A stretch of DNA of 64,000 nucleotides from CAKMZU01 sp965248335 (GTDB lineage Bacteria > Pseudomonadota > Gammaproteobacteria > Pseudomonadales > DT-91): assembly GCA_965248335.1 (NCBI GenBank), contig CBDFIY010000003.1:248001-312000 (forward strand), in the 5' to 3' direction. This document shows positions 1 to 9,263 of this stretch, in pieces (within the stretch, counting starts at the first letter, position 1; each line of letters opens with the position of its first letter). Below the pieces are notes generated by a model. It had not been told where the DNA came from, made no database searches, and saw only the letters and a program-made list of their open reading frames with translations. Both the position numbers and the translations under genes were made by a program.

Positions 1-1396
1 AAATTATTTTAAAAAAAGTAAAATATTAAGTAAATCAAACGAGATTTTAATTGATTATTCTAGGCTGAATATTTCTGAGTTAATAGGAGGTGAAAATACG
101 CTGGTTCGCTTATATGGAGTAGCTCATCAAACGGAAAATGAGTTAAATCTTTTTGAGGCTGCAGGCTATGAGCTTGTCACAACAAATGACATATCTGTAC
201 ATATGCGTTTTGATGAAGAGAAATCAAATAATATAGAGTTCATTGCAGTTGATGATTATTCCGTGATGACTTTCAGTGAGAGTCTTGTTCAAAACACGTA
301 TGTCTCCATGTATTTACATCAGAGCAAAATCGAACTATCAACGCTTTTGGAGAAAGTCTACTTAACGAATGATGCTTCGTATCAAGTTATGTATCAACAA
401 GAAAAGGCATCGCTCGTTGAGTCTCTAACAAAAGATGATTTCTTGGGTAGGTTGTCTTTATTACTTGATACAGGCCATAAAATTAAACAGATAGATATGA
501 CAGGTGTGCTTGATACAGAGAGCGCCAGTTTTATTGCTGCTGATATAAAATTATCTTTGATCGCTAAAATTCAGGGAGCGCATGTCCCTGATAGCATCAG
601 CGCTAACAAACAAACAGGCTTATCTAAAGGTGCGATTGCAAGTATTGGTGTTAGCTCTACGCTGGGTGGCTCTTTGGTTTTTGCGGGCGTTGTTGCTATT
701 GCTGATAAGTATTTGAAGTCAGAACAGACTTTGGCTAGCTCTCAGCTATTAAAATATAGGCAGAGTTTTGGCGGGAGTTGTGGTGCAGCTACATCAGCAT
801 GTGCAATATACGAATTCAAAAGTAAGGGGCGTGATGAAAGTGATGAAGAGGCGATTAATGGAATAAGAAAGCTTGAAAAAAAGATATATCAAATAACGGC
901 TTCTTCAGGGCCTTATGGGAGGAGAGCATTAGCGCAAGCCTCTGATAGCGGTCTTAGGCGCTCAGGTCAACCAACATATCCATCAGGGATATTAGCAGCG
1001 ATTAATGATAATGCAGAGCTCAGTGAAGCCTTTCATGCGGAAGCCTATAGTAAAAGAAATTTATGGTCTTACATACTGCCACGCTTGTATCCTAAAGAGT
1101 TTAATTATTTGGACACAAAAAATCTCATTCATTATACTAAGCCACATGTATTATCAGAAAATCAACGTGAGCTGAAATTTGTAGCCTTTAAACGTTTTGG
1201 CATTCCAAATGGTGCAGTGCATATTATTATGAAGAGACCCGATGGAACAATACTTGATACAGGTACAGGAAAGAACTTTGGGAGTTTAAAAGCGATGGAG
1301 CGTTCATGGCAATCGACTTTCGGAGGACGATTTACGTCCGTTTCTGATTTGGGTCTTTCTGTTATTTTAACGCAAAAAGTAAGGTCTATAAAGTAG
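1..1396 (+). CDS. Putative papain-fold-like cysteine peptidase/effector, 5' end outside window
   Basis: The reading frame is open from base 2, through the ATG at 203, to the stop at 1396. The gene therefore probably begins left of the window and ATG 203 is only an internal Met. I do not recognise the family. Counting from ATG 203, a hydrophobic, Gly/Ala-rich stretch at about residues 144-168 could be one membrane segment. It is followed by GGSCGAATSAC with Cys193. His340 (GAVHIIMK) and Asp352 (ILDTGTG) lie near the C terminus. A CGxxT-type Cys followed much later by His and Asp is the order used by papain-fold peptidases and related transferases such as the C39 and C58 groups. The function is inferred from residue order only. 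The 3' end overlaps the convergent hydrolase gene by 11 bp. Confidence 0.5.
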   Translation, partial: NYFKKSKILSKSNEILIDYSRLNISELIGGENTLVRLYGVAHQTENELNLFEAAGYELVTTNDISVHMRFDEEKSNNIEFIAVDDYSVMTFSESLVQNTYVSMYLHQSKIELSTLLEKVYLTNDASYQVMYQQEKASLVESLTKDDFLGRLSLLLDTGHKIKQIDMTGVLDTESASFIAADIKLSLIAKIQGAHVPDSISANKQTGLSKGAIASIGVSSTLGGSLVFAGVVAIADKYLKSEQTLASSQLLKYRQSFGGSCGAATSACAIYEFKSKGRDESDEEAINGIRKLEKKIYQITASSGPYGRRALAQASDSGLRRSGQPTYPSGILAAINDNAELSEAFHAEAYSKRNLWSYILPRLYPKEFNYLDTKNLIHYTKPHVLSENQRELKFVAFKRFGIPNGAVHIIMKRPDGTILDTGTGKNFGSLKAMERSWQSTFGGRFTSVSDLGLSVILTQKVRSIK

Positions 1397-2351
1397 AATC
1401 TTTTAGGAAGTTATCCATAGCTGTAGTCATTTTATTTCTAAAGTGTGCTGATTCGCCTGAAAGGTGGTGCCTTGCGCCTTCGATTTCAACATAGGTAAAG
1501 TTATTAAATTTTCCTTCGAGCAGGCTCCTGTTCTTTTTGCCATTCACCGCAATGTCCTTTTCACCTTGTATCATGAGCACAGGGATGTCTAACGGGCGTG
1601 CTGGCATAAAGCCATCTTTTAGCCATGACTGAACTGCTAGCAACCAGTCAGTCGAGATGACTTGTGCCTGAAGTGGATCTTTCATGCGGAGAAATAGCCA
1701 GAATGCATCATCGGATGTGTTTTGAATAAACCGCCGCTTAATCGTGGCCTTAAAATGTTTCATGAAGAAAAGTTGTACTTGTATCCAGGTCCATCCCGTG
1801 GGTTCAACCAGTGGAGCCAGTAAGATCAGTTTGTCGTAATTAGGGAAATCAGTTGATTGCACAAACTGGATGGCAACGCTAGCTCCTGTACTGTGGCCTA
1901 CAAGGTATCTTGGGTGGGGGATGCCCCACTGGTTTATTTGCGCAGTTAGATCAGATAAAACTTTATGGTACTCAATAAAGCTTGGAATGCTTGCGGATGT
2001 GCCAGAAGATAATCCATGACCAGGAAGATCAAAGGCAATGACATTAAAGGACTGCTCAAGAAAATACTGAATCAATGAGCGGTGAGAGCCAACATGATCC
2101 ATATAGCCATGAATAAAGATAACGGTGGCCTTGGGTTTTGCGACATAAAAAGAGTGCACGGCTATTTGGTAATTGCCAAGAGGCATCACACCAAAAGCTT
2201 GATCACTGCAAAGTTGCTGATCGAGGAAATTGAGGTGGTAGTATGAAAGGTAATGCTTTATCGCGGGTTGGTTAATTGTATCTTGAGAGTAGGCAGGTAA
2301 TGGGTGAAGTTCATTAATATTTAGCACGTTTATACCTGTTAAGGCGGGCAT
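1386..2351 (-). CDS. Alpha/beta hydrolase (lysophospholipase / S33-like)
   Basis: This is a cytosolic alpha/beta-hydrolase of the Hydrolase_4 (serine aminopeptidase S33, monoacylglycerol lipase-like) type. An oxyanion motif HGYMDHVGSH at about residues 80-89 precedes the nucleophile elbow GHSTGAS (Ser near 154). The acid lies in QGEKDIA and the catalytic His in GARHHLSGE near the C terminus, so the triad looks complete; the substrate is unknown. It lies 29 bp downstream of fba on the same strand and probably belongs to the pgk-fba transcription unit. The ATG at 2351 sits inside a 10-bp hairpin. A GTG at 2327, with an ACAGG ribosome-binding site 7 bp upstream, is a plausible alternative start that loses 8 residues. 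Confidence 0.85.
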   Translation of the reverse strand: MPALTGINVLNINELHPLPAYSQDTINQPAIKHYLSYYHLNFLDQQLCSDQAFGVMPLGNYQIAVHSFYVAKPKATVIFIHGYMDHVGSHRSLIQYFLEQSFNVIAFDLPGHGLSSGTSASIPSFIEYHKVLSDLTAQINQWGIPHPRYLVGHSTGASVAIQFVQSTDFPNYDKLILLAPLVEPTGWTWIQVQLFFMKHFKATIKRRFIQNTSDDAFWLFLRMKDPLQAQVISTDWLLAVQSWLKDGFMPARPLDIPVLMIQGEKDIAVNGKKNRSLLEGKFNNFTYVEIEGARHHLSGESAHFRNKMTTAMDNFLKDSTL

Positions 2352-2366
2352 GAAAGCATACCCGCC
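2343..2366 (-). terminator. Hairpin between fba and the hydrolase gene (attenuator-like)
   Basis: GGCGGGTATG / CATGCCCGCC forms a 10-bp stem with one G-T wobble and a 4-nt loop on the minus strand, 15 bp after the fba stop. No real U-run follows, so termination would be partial at best. It covers the annotated ATG of the hydrolase and could lower read-through or translation of that gene. Confidence 0.4.
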
Positions 2367-2380
2367 AAGATAAGAATGAA

Positions 2381-3445
2381 TTAACTAATAGTAGCGTCAA
2401 GTTCACCGGTTGCATAACGTTCGTGCATGGCATCAAGAGAAAGCGGTTTAATCTTGCTAGCATTGCCTGCTGCCCCGAAGGCTTCATAACGAGATTTGCA
2501 GATTTCACTCATCGCGTTAATCGTTGTTGTTAGGAATTTTCTTGGATCAAATTCGGCTTTATTTTGTGTCAAGAAACGACGAACTGCGCCTGTGGATGCA
2601 AGACGTAAATCGGTGTCGATATTCACTTTACGCACACCATGCTTGATACCTTCGACGATTTCTTCGATGGGTACGCCATAGGTTTCGGGTATTTCGCCGC
2701 CAAATTCATTAATGACAGCAAGCCATTCTTGAGGAACGGATGAAGAACCATGCATAACCAAATGTGTATTTGGAATACGTTTATGGATAGCCTTGATACG
2801 CTCAATGGCTAAGATGTCGCCTGTTGGCGGGCGCGTAAACTTGTATGCACCATGACTTGTACCAATGGCAATGGCAAGCGCATCGACTTGCGTTTGACTG
2901 ACAAAATCAGCAGCTTCGTCTGGATCTGTTAGCATTTGTTCCATGCTGAGTTTACCGACGGCTCCAATGCCATCTTCTTCGCCTGCTTCGCCTGTCTCGA
3001 GTGAGCCTAAGCAGCCGAGTTCGCCTTCGACAGAAACGCCGCAAGCATGTGCCATAGCAACTGTACGTTGGGTGACATCAACATTGTACTCGTAAGTTGA
3101 AGGTGTTTTTCCGTCTTCGCCGAGGGAGCCATCCATCATGACAGAGCTAAAGCCTAATTGAATGGAACGCTGGTTAACGGCAGGGCTCGTACCGTGATCT
3201 TGATGCATAACAATCGGGATATGCGGAAATTCTTCAATGGCAGCGAGAATAAGGTGACGTAAAAAAGGTGCGCCAGCATACTTGCGCGCACCCGCTGAGG
3301 CTTGAAGGATAACCGGTGAATCGGTTTCGTCAGCGGCCATCATGATGGCGCGTACTTGCTCAAGGTTATTGACGTTAAATGCAGGTATGCCGTAACTGTT
3401 TTCGGCGGCATGGTCGAGCATTTGACGCATAGAAATTAAAGCCAT
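2381..3445 (-). CDS. fba: Fructose-bisphosphate aldolase, class II (Calvin-cycle subtype)
   Basis: This enzyme reversibly cleaves fructose-1,6-bisphosphate to dihydroxyacetone phosphate and glyceraldehyde-3-phosphate in glycolysis and gluconeogenesis. At 354 residues it has the normal length of the zinc-dependent class II enzymes. The motifs VMHQDHGTSP (zinc ligand His, near residue 80), GELGCLGSLETG, and the phosphate-binding segments MHGSSS and KVNIDTDLR are all visible. The Gly-rich acidic insert after GSLETG resembles the CbbA-type subgroup. The start is supported by AAAAGGA upstream of ATG 3445. It follows pgk by 22 bp on the same strand, the usual gammaproteobacterial pairing. Confidence 0.97.
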   Translation of the reverse strand: MALISMRQMLDHAAENSYGIPAFNVNNLEQVRAIMMAADETDSPVILQASAGARKYAGAPFLRHLILAAIEEFPHIPIVMHQDHGTSPAVNQRSIQLGFSSVMMDGSLGEDGKTPSTYEYNVDVTQRTVAMAHACGVSVEGELGCLGSLETGEAGEEDGIGAVGKLSMEQMLTDPDEAADFVSQTQVDALAIAIGTSHGAYKFTRPPTGDILAIERIKAIHKRIPNTHLVMHGSSSVPQEWLAVINEFGGEIPETYGVPIEEIVEGIKHGVRKVNIDTDLRLASTGAVRRFLTQNKAEFDPRKFLTTTINAMSEICKSRYEAFGAAGNASKIKPLSLDAMHERYATGELDATIS

Positions 3446-3467
3446 AAATAATGTCCTTTTGTATAAA

Positions 3468-4655
3468 TTATTGATCGCTCATTGCGCGTTGCTGCAAGAT
3501 TGCAACGGCGGGGAGTTCTTTGCCTTCGACATATTCCAAAAATGCACCACCACCTGTTGAAATGTAGGATACCTTGCTGGCGATATTGAATTGGTCAACG
3601 GCAGCAAGGGTGTCACCGCCGCCTGCAATAGAAAATGCACTTGCATCGGCAATGGCGAGTGATAGTGCCTTAGTACCTTCTGAAAATTGCGGAAATTCAA
3701 ATACGCCCACAGGGCCATTCCAGATAATCGTTTTGGCCTCGTTAAGGATAGCGGCTAATGCATCGTTTGTTTTGGGGCCGATATCAAAGATCATATCATC
3801 ATCAGCAACATCGCTGACTGACTTGAGCGTCGCCGCTGTATCTTCAGCAAAGGCTTTTCCTGTAACAACGTCGACAGGCAGTGGGATGCTCACTTTTTTC
3901 ATGATGCTGCGAGCTGTATCGACTAAGCCTGCTTCGTAGAGTGATTTACCTACAGGGTGGCCTGCAGCGGCTAAAAACGTATTGGCAATGCCTCCGCCGA
4001 CGATGATTTGATCGCATTTGTCGGCAAGCGTTTCGAGAACCTTGAGTTTGGTGGAAACTTTAGAGCCGCCAACAATAGCGACCACAGGTTTTTCAGGGTT
4101 TGTTAGGGCACTTTCGAGGGCATCAAGCTCCGCTGTTAATAACGGGCCGGCGCAGGCTGTTTTAGCAAACTTGGCGACGCCATGGGTTGACGCTTGTGCT
4201 CTGTGCGCGGTACCAAAAGCATCCATGACAAAAATATCACAAAGGTTAGCGTAGGCTTTTGCGAGATTGTCGTCGTTTGTTTTTTCGCCGGTGTTGAAGC
4301 GAACGTTTTCTAATAGCGCCACTTCGCCTGCTTTTAAGCTGATATCTTGTGTTAAGTAATCGGTGATTAACGGCACTGGCTGACCGAGTGCGTCAGATAA
4401 ATAGTTGGCTACAGGTGCGAGCGTAAAATCAGCATTTTCATTCAATGATCCTCCTTCATTCGGGCGACCCAAGTGCGACATGATTAATACAGATGCGCCT
4501 TGTTCAAGGGCAAGCTTAATCGTGGGTAATGATGCCTGGATGCGCTTGTCGCTGCTTACTTTACCTGCTTTGATAGGCACGTTTAAATCTTGGCGGATGA
4601 GTACGCACTGCTGGCTAAGATCCTTGTCTTGCATACGGATCACGGTTGAGGTCAT
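3468..4655 (-). CDS. pgk: Phosphoglycerate kinase
   Basis: This enzyme makes ATP from 1,3-bisphosphoglycerate and ADP. The 395-residue protein has the substrate-binding N-terminal domain (IRQDLNVPI, then MSHLGRPNEG) and the nucleotide-binding C-terminal domain (VAIVGGSKVSTKLKVL; IAGGGDTLAAV near the end). Its length is slightly above the 387 residues of the E. coli enzyme. It is the first gene of the pgk-fba(-hydrolase) unit; about 190 bp separate it from the RND gene upstream. No gapdh or pyruvate kinase gene is adjacent. Confidence 0.98.
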   Translation of the reverse strand: MTSTVIRMQDKDLSQQCVLIRQDLNVPIKAGKVSSDKRIQASLPTIKLALEQGASVLIMSHLGRPNEGGSLNENADFTLAPVANYLSDALGQPVPLITDYLTQDISLKAGEVALLENVRFNTGEKTNDDNLAKAYANLCDIFVMDAFGTAHRAQASTHGVAKFAKTACAGPLLTAELDALESALTNPEKPVVAIVGGSKVSTKLKVLETLADKCDQIIVGGGIANTFLAAAGHPVGKSLYEAGLVDTARSIMKKVSIPLPVDVVTGKAFAEDTAATLKSVSDVADDDMIFDIGPKTNDALAAILNEAKTIIWNGPVGVFEFPQFSEGTKALSLAIADASAFSIAGGGDTLAAVDQFNIASKVSYISTGGGAFLEYVEGKELPAVAILQQRAMSDQ

Positions 4656-4757
4656 ACGGCTTCCTAGTCGACACTTAAGTAGAAAAAATGGCCGTTATTC
4701 TCTCGTACCTTGATTGTAATCGCAAACCTATTTCTTAAGAGGGTGACTGAAAACGGG

Positions 4758-4799
4758 GCTTCTCAAAGGAAAAGCCGCCGGTTTTTTTCACTGAGAAGC
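4758..4799. terminator. Inverted repeat between RND gene and pgk, possible terminator
   Basis: GCTTCTCA at 4758-4765 pairs perfectly with TGAGAAGC at 4792-4799. Inside lies a small hairpin, AAAAGCC-GCC-GGTTTTT (one G-T pair), running into T7 on the plus strand. It sits in the 188-bp gap between two minus-strand genes, where a terminator for the efflux operon is expected, but the T-run is on the opposite strand. Treat it as a tentative structure. Confidence 0.35.
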
Positions 4800-4843
4800 G
4801 CTGAATTTCTTCGATCTGCAGGGACTAGCCCAATGGAGGTTTT

Positions 4844-7800
4844 TTACCCATTAGGCAGAGCTGTAGCTTCATCGCCTTTAAAAAGGTTTTTTATGTCATC
4901 TAAAATCATGTAGCTACAAGGGACTAATATCAGTGTGATGGCTGTAGCAAAGAGAATGCCGAAACCTAAGGATATCGCCATAGGTACCATGTTTTCAGCC
5001 CGCATATCATTCTCCATCAACATAGGCGCAACACCTGCGAAGGTGGTAGCTGTGGTTAAAAAGATAGCACGAAAGCGTAGTCGACCCGATTCTATCGTAG
5101 ATTCCAGGCTACTTAAGCCGCGTGCTTTAGCTCGGTTAATGAAATCGACCATGATTAAGCTGTCGTTCACGACGACACCCGTTAGGGCAATAACGCCAAA
5201 GAGCGACATCATGCTTACCGGGAACCCCATCACCCAGTGGCCAAATACAGCGCCAACGATACCAAAAGGCACAACGCTCATGATAATCATGGGTTGGAAA
5301 TAGGATTTAAGGGGTATTGCCAAGAGTGCAAATACGGCGAAAAATGCAAGAATAAAGTACATGGCAAGATCATACTCCAAGTCTTTTTCATCGGCATTTT
5401 CACCTTTAGGATTGTACTGCACACTTGGGTATTGCTTCAGGAGTTCAGGTATAAAGACATCAGTGATATTTTGATGCACTTTTTTAGGTGAAAGAATGTT
5501 TTTATCTAGGCGTGCTTTAACAAAGGCAGCAGATTGGTAGTTAATGCGCGTTAATTTCGATTGCAGATTAGATTCTTGCAGGTACACCAGCTCAGATAAG
5601 GGAATAAATCGGTTACCAGAAACTTTGACATCCATTTCGTATAGATCAGACAGGGTTTGCCGCTTATGGGATGGTAGGCGAACCATGACTTTTATTTCGT
5701 TGTTATCGCGCTGGATACGCTGAGCTTCTGCGCCAAAGAATGCATCGTGCACTTGCTTGCTAATATCGACATGTGTCAGCCCCAATGCCACTGCGCGTGG
5801 CTTTAAACGCAAAATATAGCTTTCTTGAACGCCCTTGGCTGAACTTTGGATGTTAGATATTCCACTTGTTATTTTTAAGTGATCAGCGAGGGCATTCGCG
5901 GCTGCTCTTAGCTGATTTTGGTTTCTACTGGTCAGCATATAATAAAGCTGATGCGATGAGGTGTCGCTTTCCATCACTGCCGAGAAGCTTAGCAAGTTTG
6001 CCTCAGGAATTTCACCGACCACTTTGCGCCACTTTTTGATGATTTCAAAACTGTCTATTTCGCGTTCTGATTGTTTTGTGAGCTCTAACGTAAACTCCGC
6101 GTTTGAGGCGTTTGATTTAAAATAGAAGAGATGTTGAATGAGTTTTGACTCGGTTTTATATTCTTTTTGATAATCACGCTCGACTTGATAAATACCATCT
6201 GTGATTTTTTGAACGTTAGATTTTACCGAGCTATCCTTGGTGCCCTTAGCCATGTTCAGTGTCACTTTAAGGAAATCGCTGCCATCCGAAGGGAGTAAAA
6301 CATATTTGACAAGATTACTGCCAATTAAGCCAAGGGTGAGAAGAAGAACAGCGATAAAAAGAGCAACGGTAATATACCGATTTTTGAGCGATACCTTGAG
6401 GAGGGGCTGGTACACCTTAGTAACCCACCGAGACAGGCGTAGGTTGTTTCGCTTTTGAAAGTTGTCGTGCCAAGTAAACCGAAATTTACTGAATAAGCCA
6501 TGATGAGCGGCTGCAAGATGCGCAGGCAGAATGAGTTTTGATTCAAGCAACGAAAATAGCAGGCAAAAGATGACAATGAAGCCGATAGCATGCGGTGCTG
6601 CCTTCCATGGGCCTTCGATCATAATCATGGGGAAGAAGGCAGCAACAGTTGTCAGCACGCCAAAAAATGCAGGTAAGAATACTTTTTTAACTCCACGAAC
6701 GACGGCATCTCTGCTATAGCCATTGTTATTGATTTCGGTATCGACACTTTCACCGATAATGATGGCATCATCGACAATGATGCCGAGCACTAAAATAAAG
6801 CCAAAGATGGAGAGTATATTAATACTGACATCGGCGAAGGGCATCGGCATTAAAAAGAGTGTACCCATAAAGCAAACGGGCAGACCTGCAATAATCCAAA
6901 AAACAATACGAATATTAAGGAATAAGGCAAGTATTAAGGCAACTAAGAGTGCTCCCCATAGCATGTTGTCTAACATCATGGATTGGCTGGCGCTTAAGTA
7001 ATAGGTGATATCGCCCCATGCGGTTAAAGATACCCCTTCGGGCAAAGTATTCTTTTTAGGTTCAATAAAGGCTTTTGCTTGCTTGGCTATCTCGTTGATA
7101 TCTTGGTTACCCACGGCAAAGACAGCAATGCCTACGCTGTAATCACCATCGAAATAACCTTTAGCATTGTATTTAACAAAGCCGTCATTGATTTTGGCGA
7201 CGTCGCCTAACCTGATCACTACACCGTTCTCTTGCGTGAGTAATACCAACTTTTCGAAATCTGCCTGGCGATAAGATTGCCCATCAACGCGGAGAATGAT
7301 CAGCCCTCGGCTCGAATCAATGCCGCCACTCGGCAAGTTAATGGATTCGTAGCGAATCTTTCGAGCAACATCATCAATGGTTAATTGATACTTCCGAAGT
7401 TTTTGCTCATCAACGGCGATACCTATTTCAAAAGGCTTGTCGCCCCAGACAGCGACTTTTTTAATGTCAGTTTGTGCCAGTAAGTCTTCTTTTATCTCGT
7501 GAGCGAGCAGTTTGGCGCTGCGCTCGGTGAGATTGTCGCCATGTAGCTGTAGTTGTATGGCGAGCCCGCTGTATAGGCTTTGTGCGATGATGGGCTTTTC
7601 TGCATAATTAGGAAAAGATTTGATGCTATCAATGGCTATTTTAATTTGGCTTGTGAGTTTGTCCGCATTAAAATCGTCGTCTACGTCAACGTTTGTATGA
7701 GAGGCCCCGTAAGAACTGTTGGCATGAATTTTTTTAATGCCGCTGATGTTTTTGAGTGCTTCTTCAATCTTTAGAGTGATGCCCTCTTCAACTTCGAGCG

Positions 7801-7981
7801 GTGATGCGCCGGGGTAGGCGACAGAAATACTGATCGTATCTTTTTGCTTGTTGGGTACCACTTCTTTGCGGATTTGCGCAATGGATAGAATGCCGCTGAT
7901 GATGATAAACCACATCAATAAATTAGCTGCAACCGGATTGTCGACAAACCAAGCAATAACACCGCGCTCTTGATTATTCAT
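4844..7981 (-). CDS. RND efflux transporter, inner-membrane permease (AcrB family)
   Basis: This is a proton-driven resistance-nodulation-division pump of 1045 residues, the expected size. The first transmembrane helix (about residues 10-32) is followed by a long periplasmic loop. TM4 carries the proton-relay pair in GIIVDDAIIIGES (about residues 403-404). The second half repeats the fold, with GVVVNDSLIMVDF near residue 937. It is more like the general AcrB/MdtB-type group than the metal (CusA) group, but the substrate cannot be told. The start overlaps the upstream adaptor gene by 4 bp (ATGA), indicating translational coupling. No outer-membrane TolC/OprM gene is nearby, so the pump must borrow one. 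Confidence 0.93.
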   Translation of the reverse strand: MNNQERGVIAWFVDNPVAANLLMWFIIISGILSIAQIRKEVVPNKQKDTISISVAYPGASPLEVEEGITLKIEEALKNISGIKKIHANSSYGASHTNVDVDDDFNADKLTSQIKIAIDSIKSFPNYAEKPIIAQSLYSGLAIQLQLHGDNLTERSAKLLAHEIKEDLLAQTDIKKVAVWGDKPFEIGIAVDEQKLRKYQLTIDDVARKIRYESINLPSGGIDSSRGLIILRVDGQSYRQADFEKLVLLTQENGVVIRLGDVAKINDGFVKYNAKGYFDGDYSVGIAVFAVGNQDINEIAKQAKAFIEPKKNTLPEGVSLTAWGDITYYLSASQSMMLDNMLWGALLVALILALFLNIRIVFWIIAGLPVCFMGTLFLMPMPFADVSINILSIFGFILVLGIIVDDAIIIGESVDTEINNNGYSRDAVVRGVKKVFLPAFFGVLTTVAAFFPMIMIEGPWKAAPHAIGFIVIFCLLFSLLESKLILPAHLAAAHHGLFSKFRFTWHDNFQKRNNLRLSRWVTKVYQPLLKVSLKNRYITVALFIAVLLLTLGLIGSNLVKYVLLPSDGSDFLKVTLNMAKGTKDSSVKSNVQKITDGIYQVERDYQKEYKTESKLIQHLFYFKSNASNAEFTLELTKQSEREIDSFEIIKKWRKVVGEIPEANLLSFSAVMESDTSSHQLYYMLTSRNQNQLRAAANALADHLKITSGISNIQSSAKGVQESYILRLKPRAVALGLTHVDISKQVHDAFFGAEAQRIQRDNNEIKVMVRLPSHKRQTLSDLYEMDVKVSGNRFIPLSELVYLQESNLQSKLTRINYQSAAFVKARLDKNILSPKKVHQNITDVFIPELLKQYPSVQYNPKGENADEKDLEYDLAMYFILAFFAVFALLAIPLKSYFQPMIIMSVVPFGIVGAVFGHWVMGFPVSMMSLFGVIALTGVVVNDSLIMVDFINRAKARGLSSLESTIESGRLRFRAIFLTTATTFAGVAPMLMENDMRAENMVPMAISLGFGILFATAITLILVPCSYMILDDIKNLFKGDEATALPNG

Positions 7982-9174
7982 GGTAAATCCGCCAAGCGAT
8001 GAGTTGAGTTGTCGATCACAACCGTACGGCCCTCTATGGGGTTCGCTAGCGGGCTAATAACAATACGATCAGACTCGTCTAAACCGTTATGAATATAAAT
8101 GCTTTTACCCCGAGTGGGTAAAATTTCGACTTTACGTTTGGTGAGTTGATTGTCGCTGCTTACCAGCCAAATTTGATTGCCTGATCGTAGCAAATGTCTG
8201 GGTAGGGTAACGATATGCTGTAATGGTTTACTTTGCAGCGTTGCTTGTACAAATGCACCGATACGTAACGGCGATGATCGTTTAGTTTTTAAGCCGTAAG
8301 GGTCTTTTACCTCAATAATCGCATAAAGAATGCCATTATTTTCATCCAGTATGCCTTCAGAGCGAACGAGGTGACCTCGCCATTCAGATTTAATGCCGGT
8401 ATTGTCTATGCTGAGTATTGCTGGGTGTTTGCTTCTGACGCCAAGCGTAGGCAAATCAAGTAGTTGAATTTGTTGGGTTGTTAGGGGGACTCGAATTTCT
8501 ACGGTATCAATGGCGTGTAATATGCCGACTTGCTGCCCGGCATTCACAAACTGTCCTGCATCGACTTGTTTGGCAGACATAAGGCCATCAAAGGGCGCTG
8601 TAACTTCCGTTTTTGATAGGTTGAGTTGTGCGGAATTTAAAGCTTCTCTCGCGGCAACCATTTTAGCCTTTGCCGCAGCTACCTGAGGCTTTCTAAGAGC
8701 AAGCTGAGAGGCAGCCTGGTTATCATCTTGCAGTCTTCCTTCCCATTCTATTTTTGCTACGTAGGCGTGCCCCTGTTCTTGGATGTAGAGGCTTTTTGCC
8801 TCAGCAAGACTTGATTCGGCAGTGGCAACGTCGTTGCGGTAACGTTGTTTTTCAATGGTAAACAGAGGTTCATCTTTTAAGAAAAAGCCACCGTTAATCC
8901 ATTTCGGTGATACCCAAACGACTTTACCAGAAACTTCAGGCAATACCGGTATTTTGATGCGGGCGCTGACTAATCCGCGTGTGTGAATATCAATAACTTT
9001 ATCTGAAAATGTCGTAGGAATAACATGTACTGTTGGCTCAATGTACGTGCTGAGTTTTTCATTGTCGGGCTTATTCAGTGAAAAAAGGCCGAGCACGGCG
9101 ACGACAGCGAGAGTAATGATGCCGAAAATCATGACAAGCTGGTAGGTAATATTTTTAGGTGATGATCCGGACAC
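7978..9174 (-). CDS. RND efflux periplasmic adaptor (membrane-fusion protein)
   Basis: This HlyD/AcrA-family adaptor links the permease to an outer-membrane channel. The 398-residue protein has one N-terminal membrane anchor (about residues 14-32) and no lipobox. A barrel-sandwich half-motif (VLPEVSGKVVWVSP) and a short alpha-hairpin rich in Ala, Gln and Lys follow. The second lipoyl half is TAPFDGLMSAKQVDAGQFVN, and beta-barrel and membrane-proximal domains come last. It is the first gene of the two-gene efflux operon. No regulator gene is adjacent. Confidence 0.92.
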   Translation of the reverse strand: MSGSSPKNITYQLVMIFGIITLAVVAVLGLFSLNKPDNEKLSTYIEPTVHVIPTTFSDKVIDIHTRGLVSARIKIPVLPEVSGKVVWVSPKWINGGFFLKDEPLFTIEKQRYRNDVATAESSLAEAKSLYIQEQGHAYVAKIEWEGRLQDDNQAASQLALRKPQVAAAKAKMVAAREALNSAQLNLSKTEVTAPFDGLMSAKQVDAGQFVNAGQQVGILHAIDTVEIRVPLTTQQIQLLDLPTLGVRSKHPAILSIDNTGIKSEWRGHLVRSEGILDENNGILYAIIEVKDPYGLKTKRSSPLRIGAFVQATLQSKPLQHIVTLPRHLLRSGNQIWLVSSDNQLTKRKVEILPTRGKSIYIHNGLDESDRIVISPLANPIEGRTVVIDNSTHRLADLP

Positions 9175-9263
9175 GTCGAGACTACCTTTGTATTGTTATT
9201 ATTATTGTGTAATTTGCTTACTTTAGGTTTAGATGCAGAAGAAGCAATGAACTAGTGAGCATT

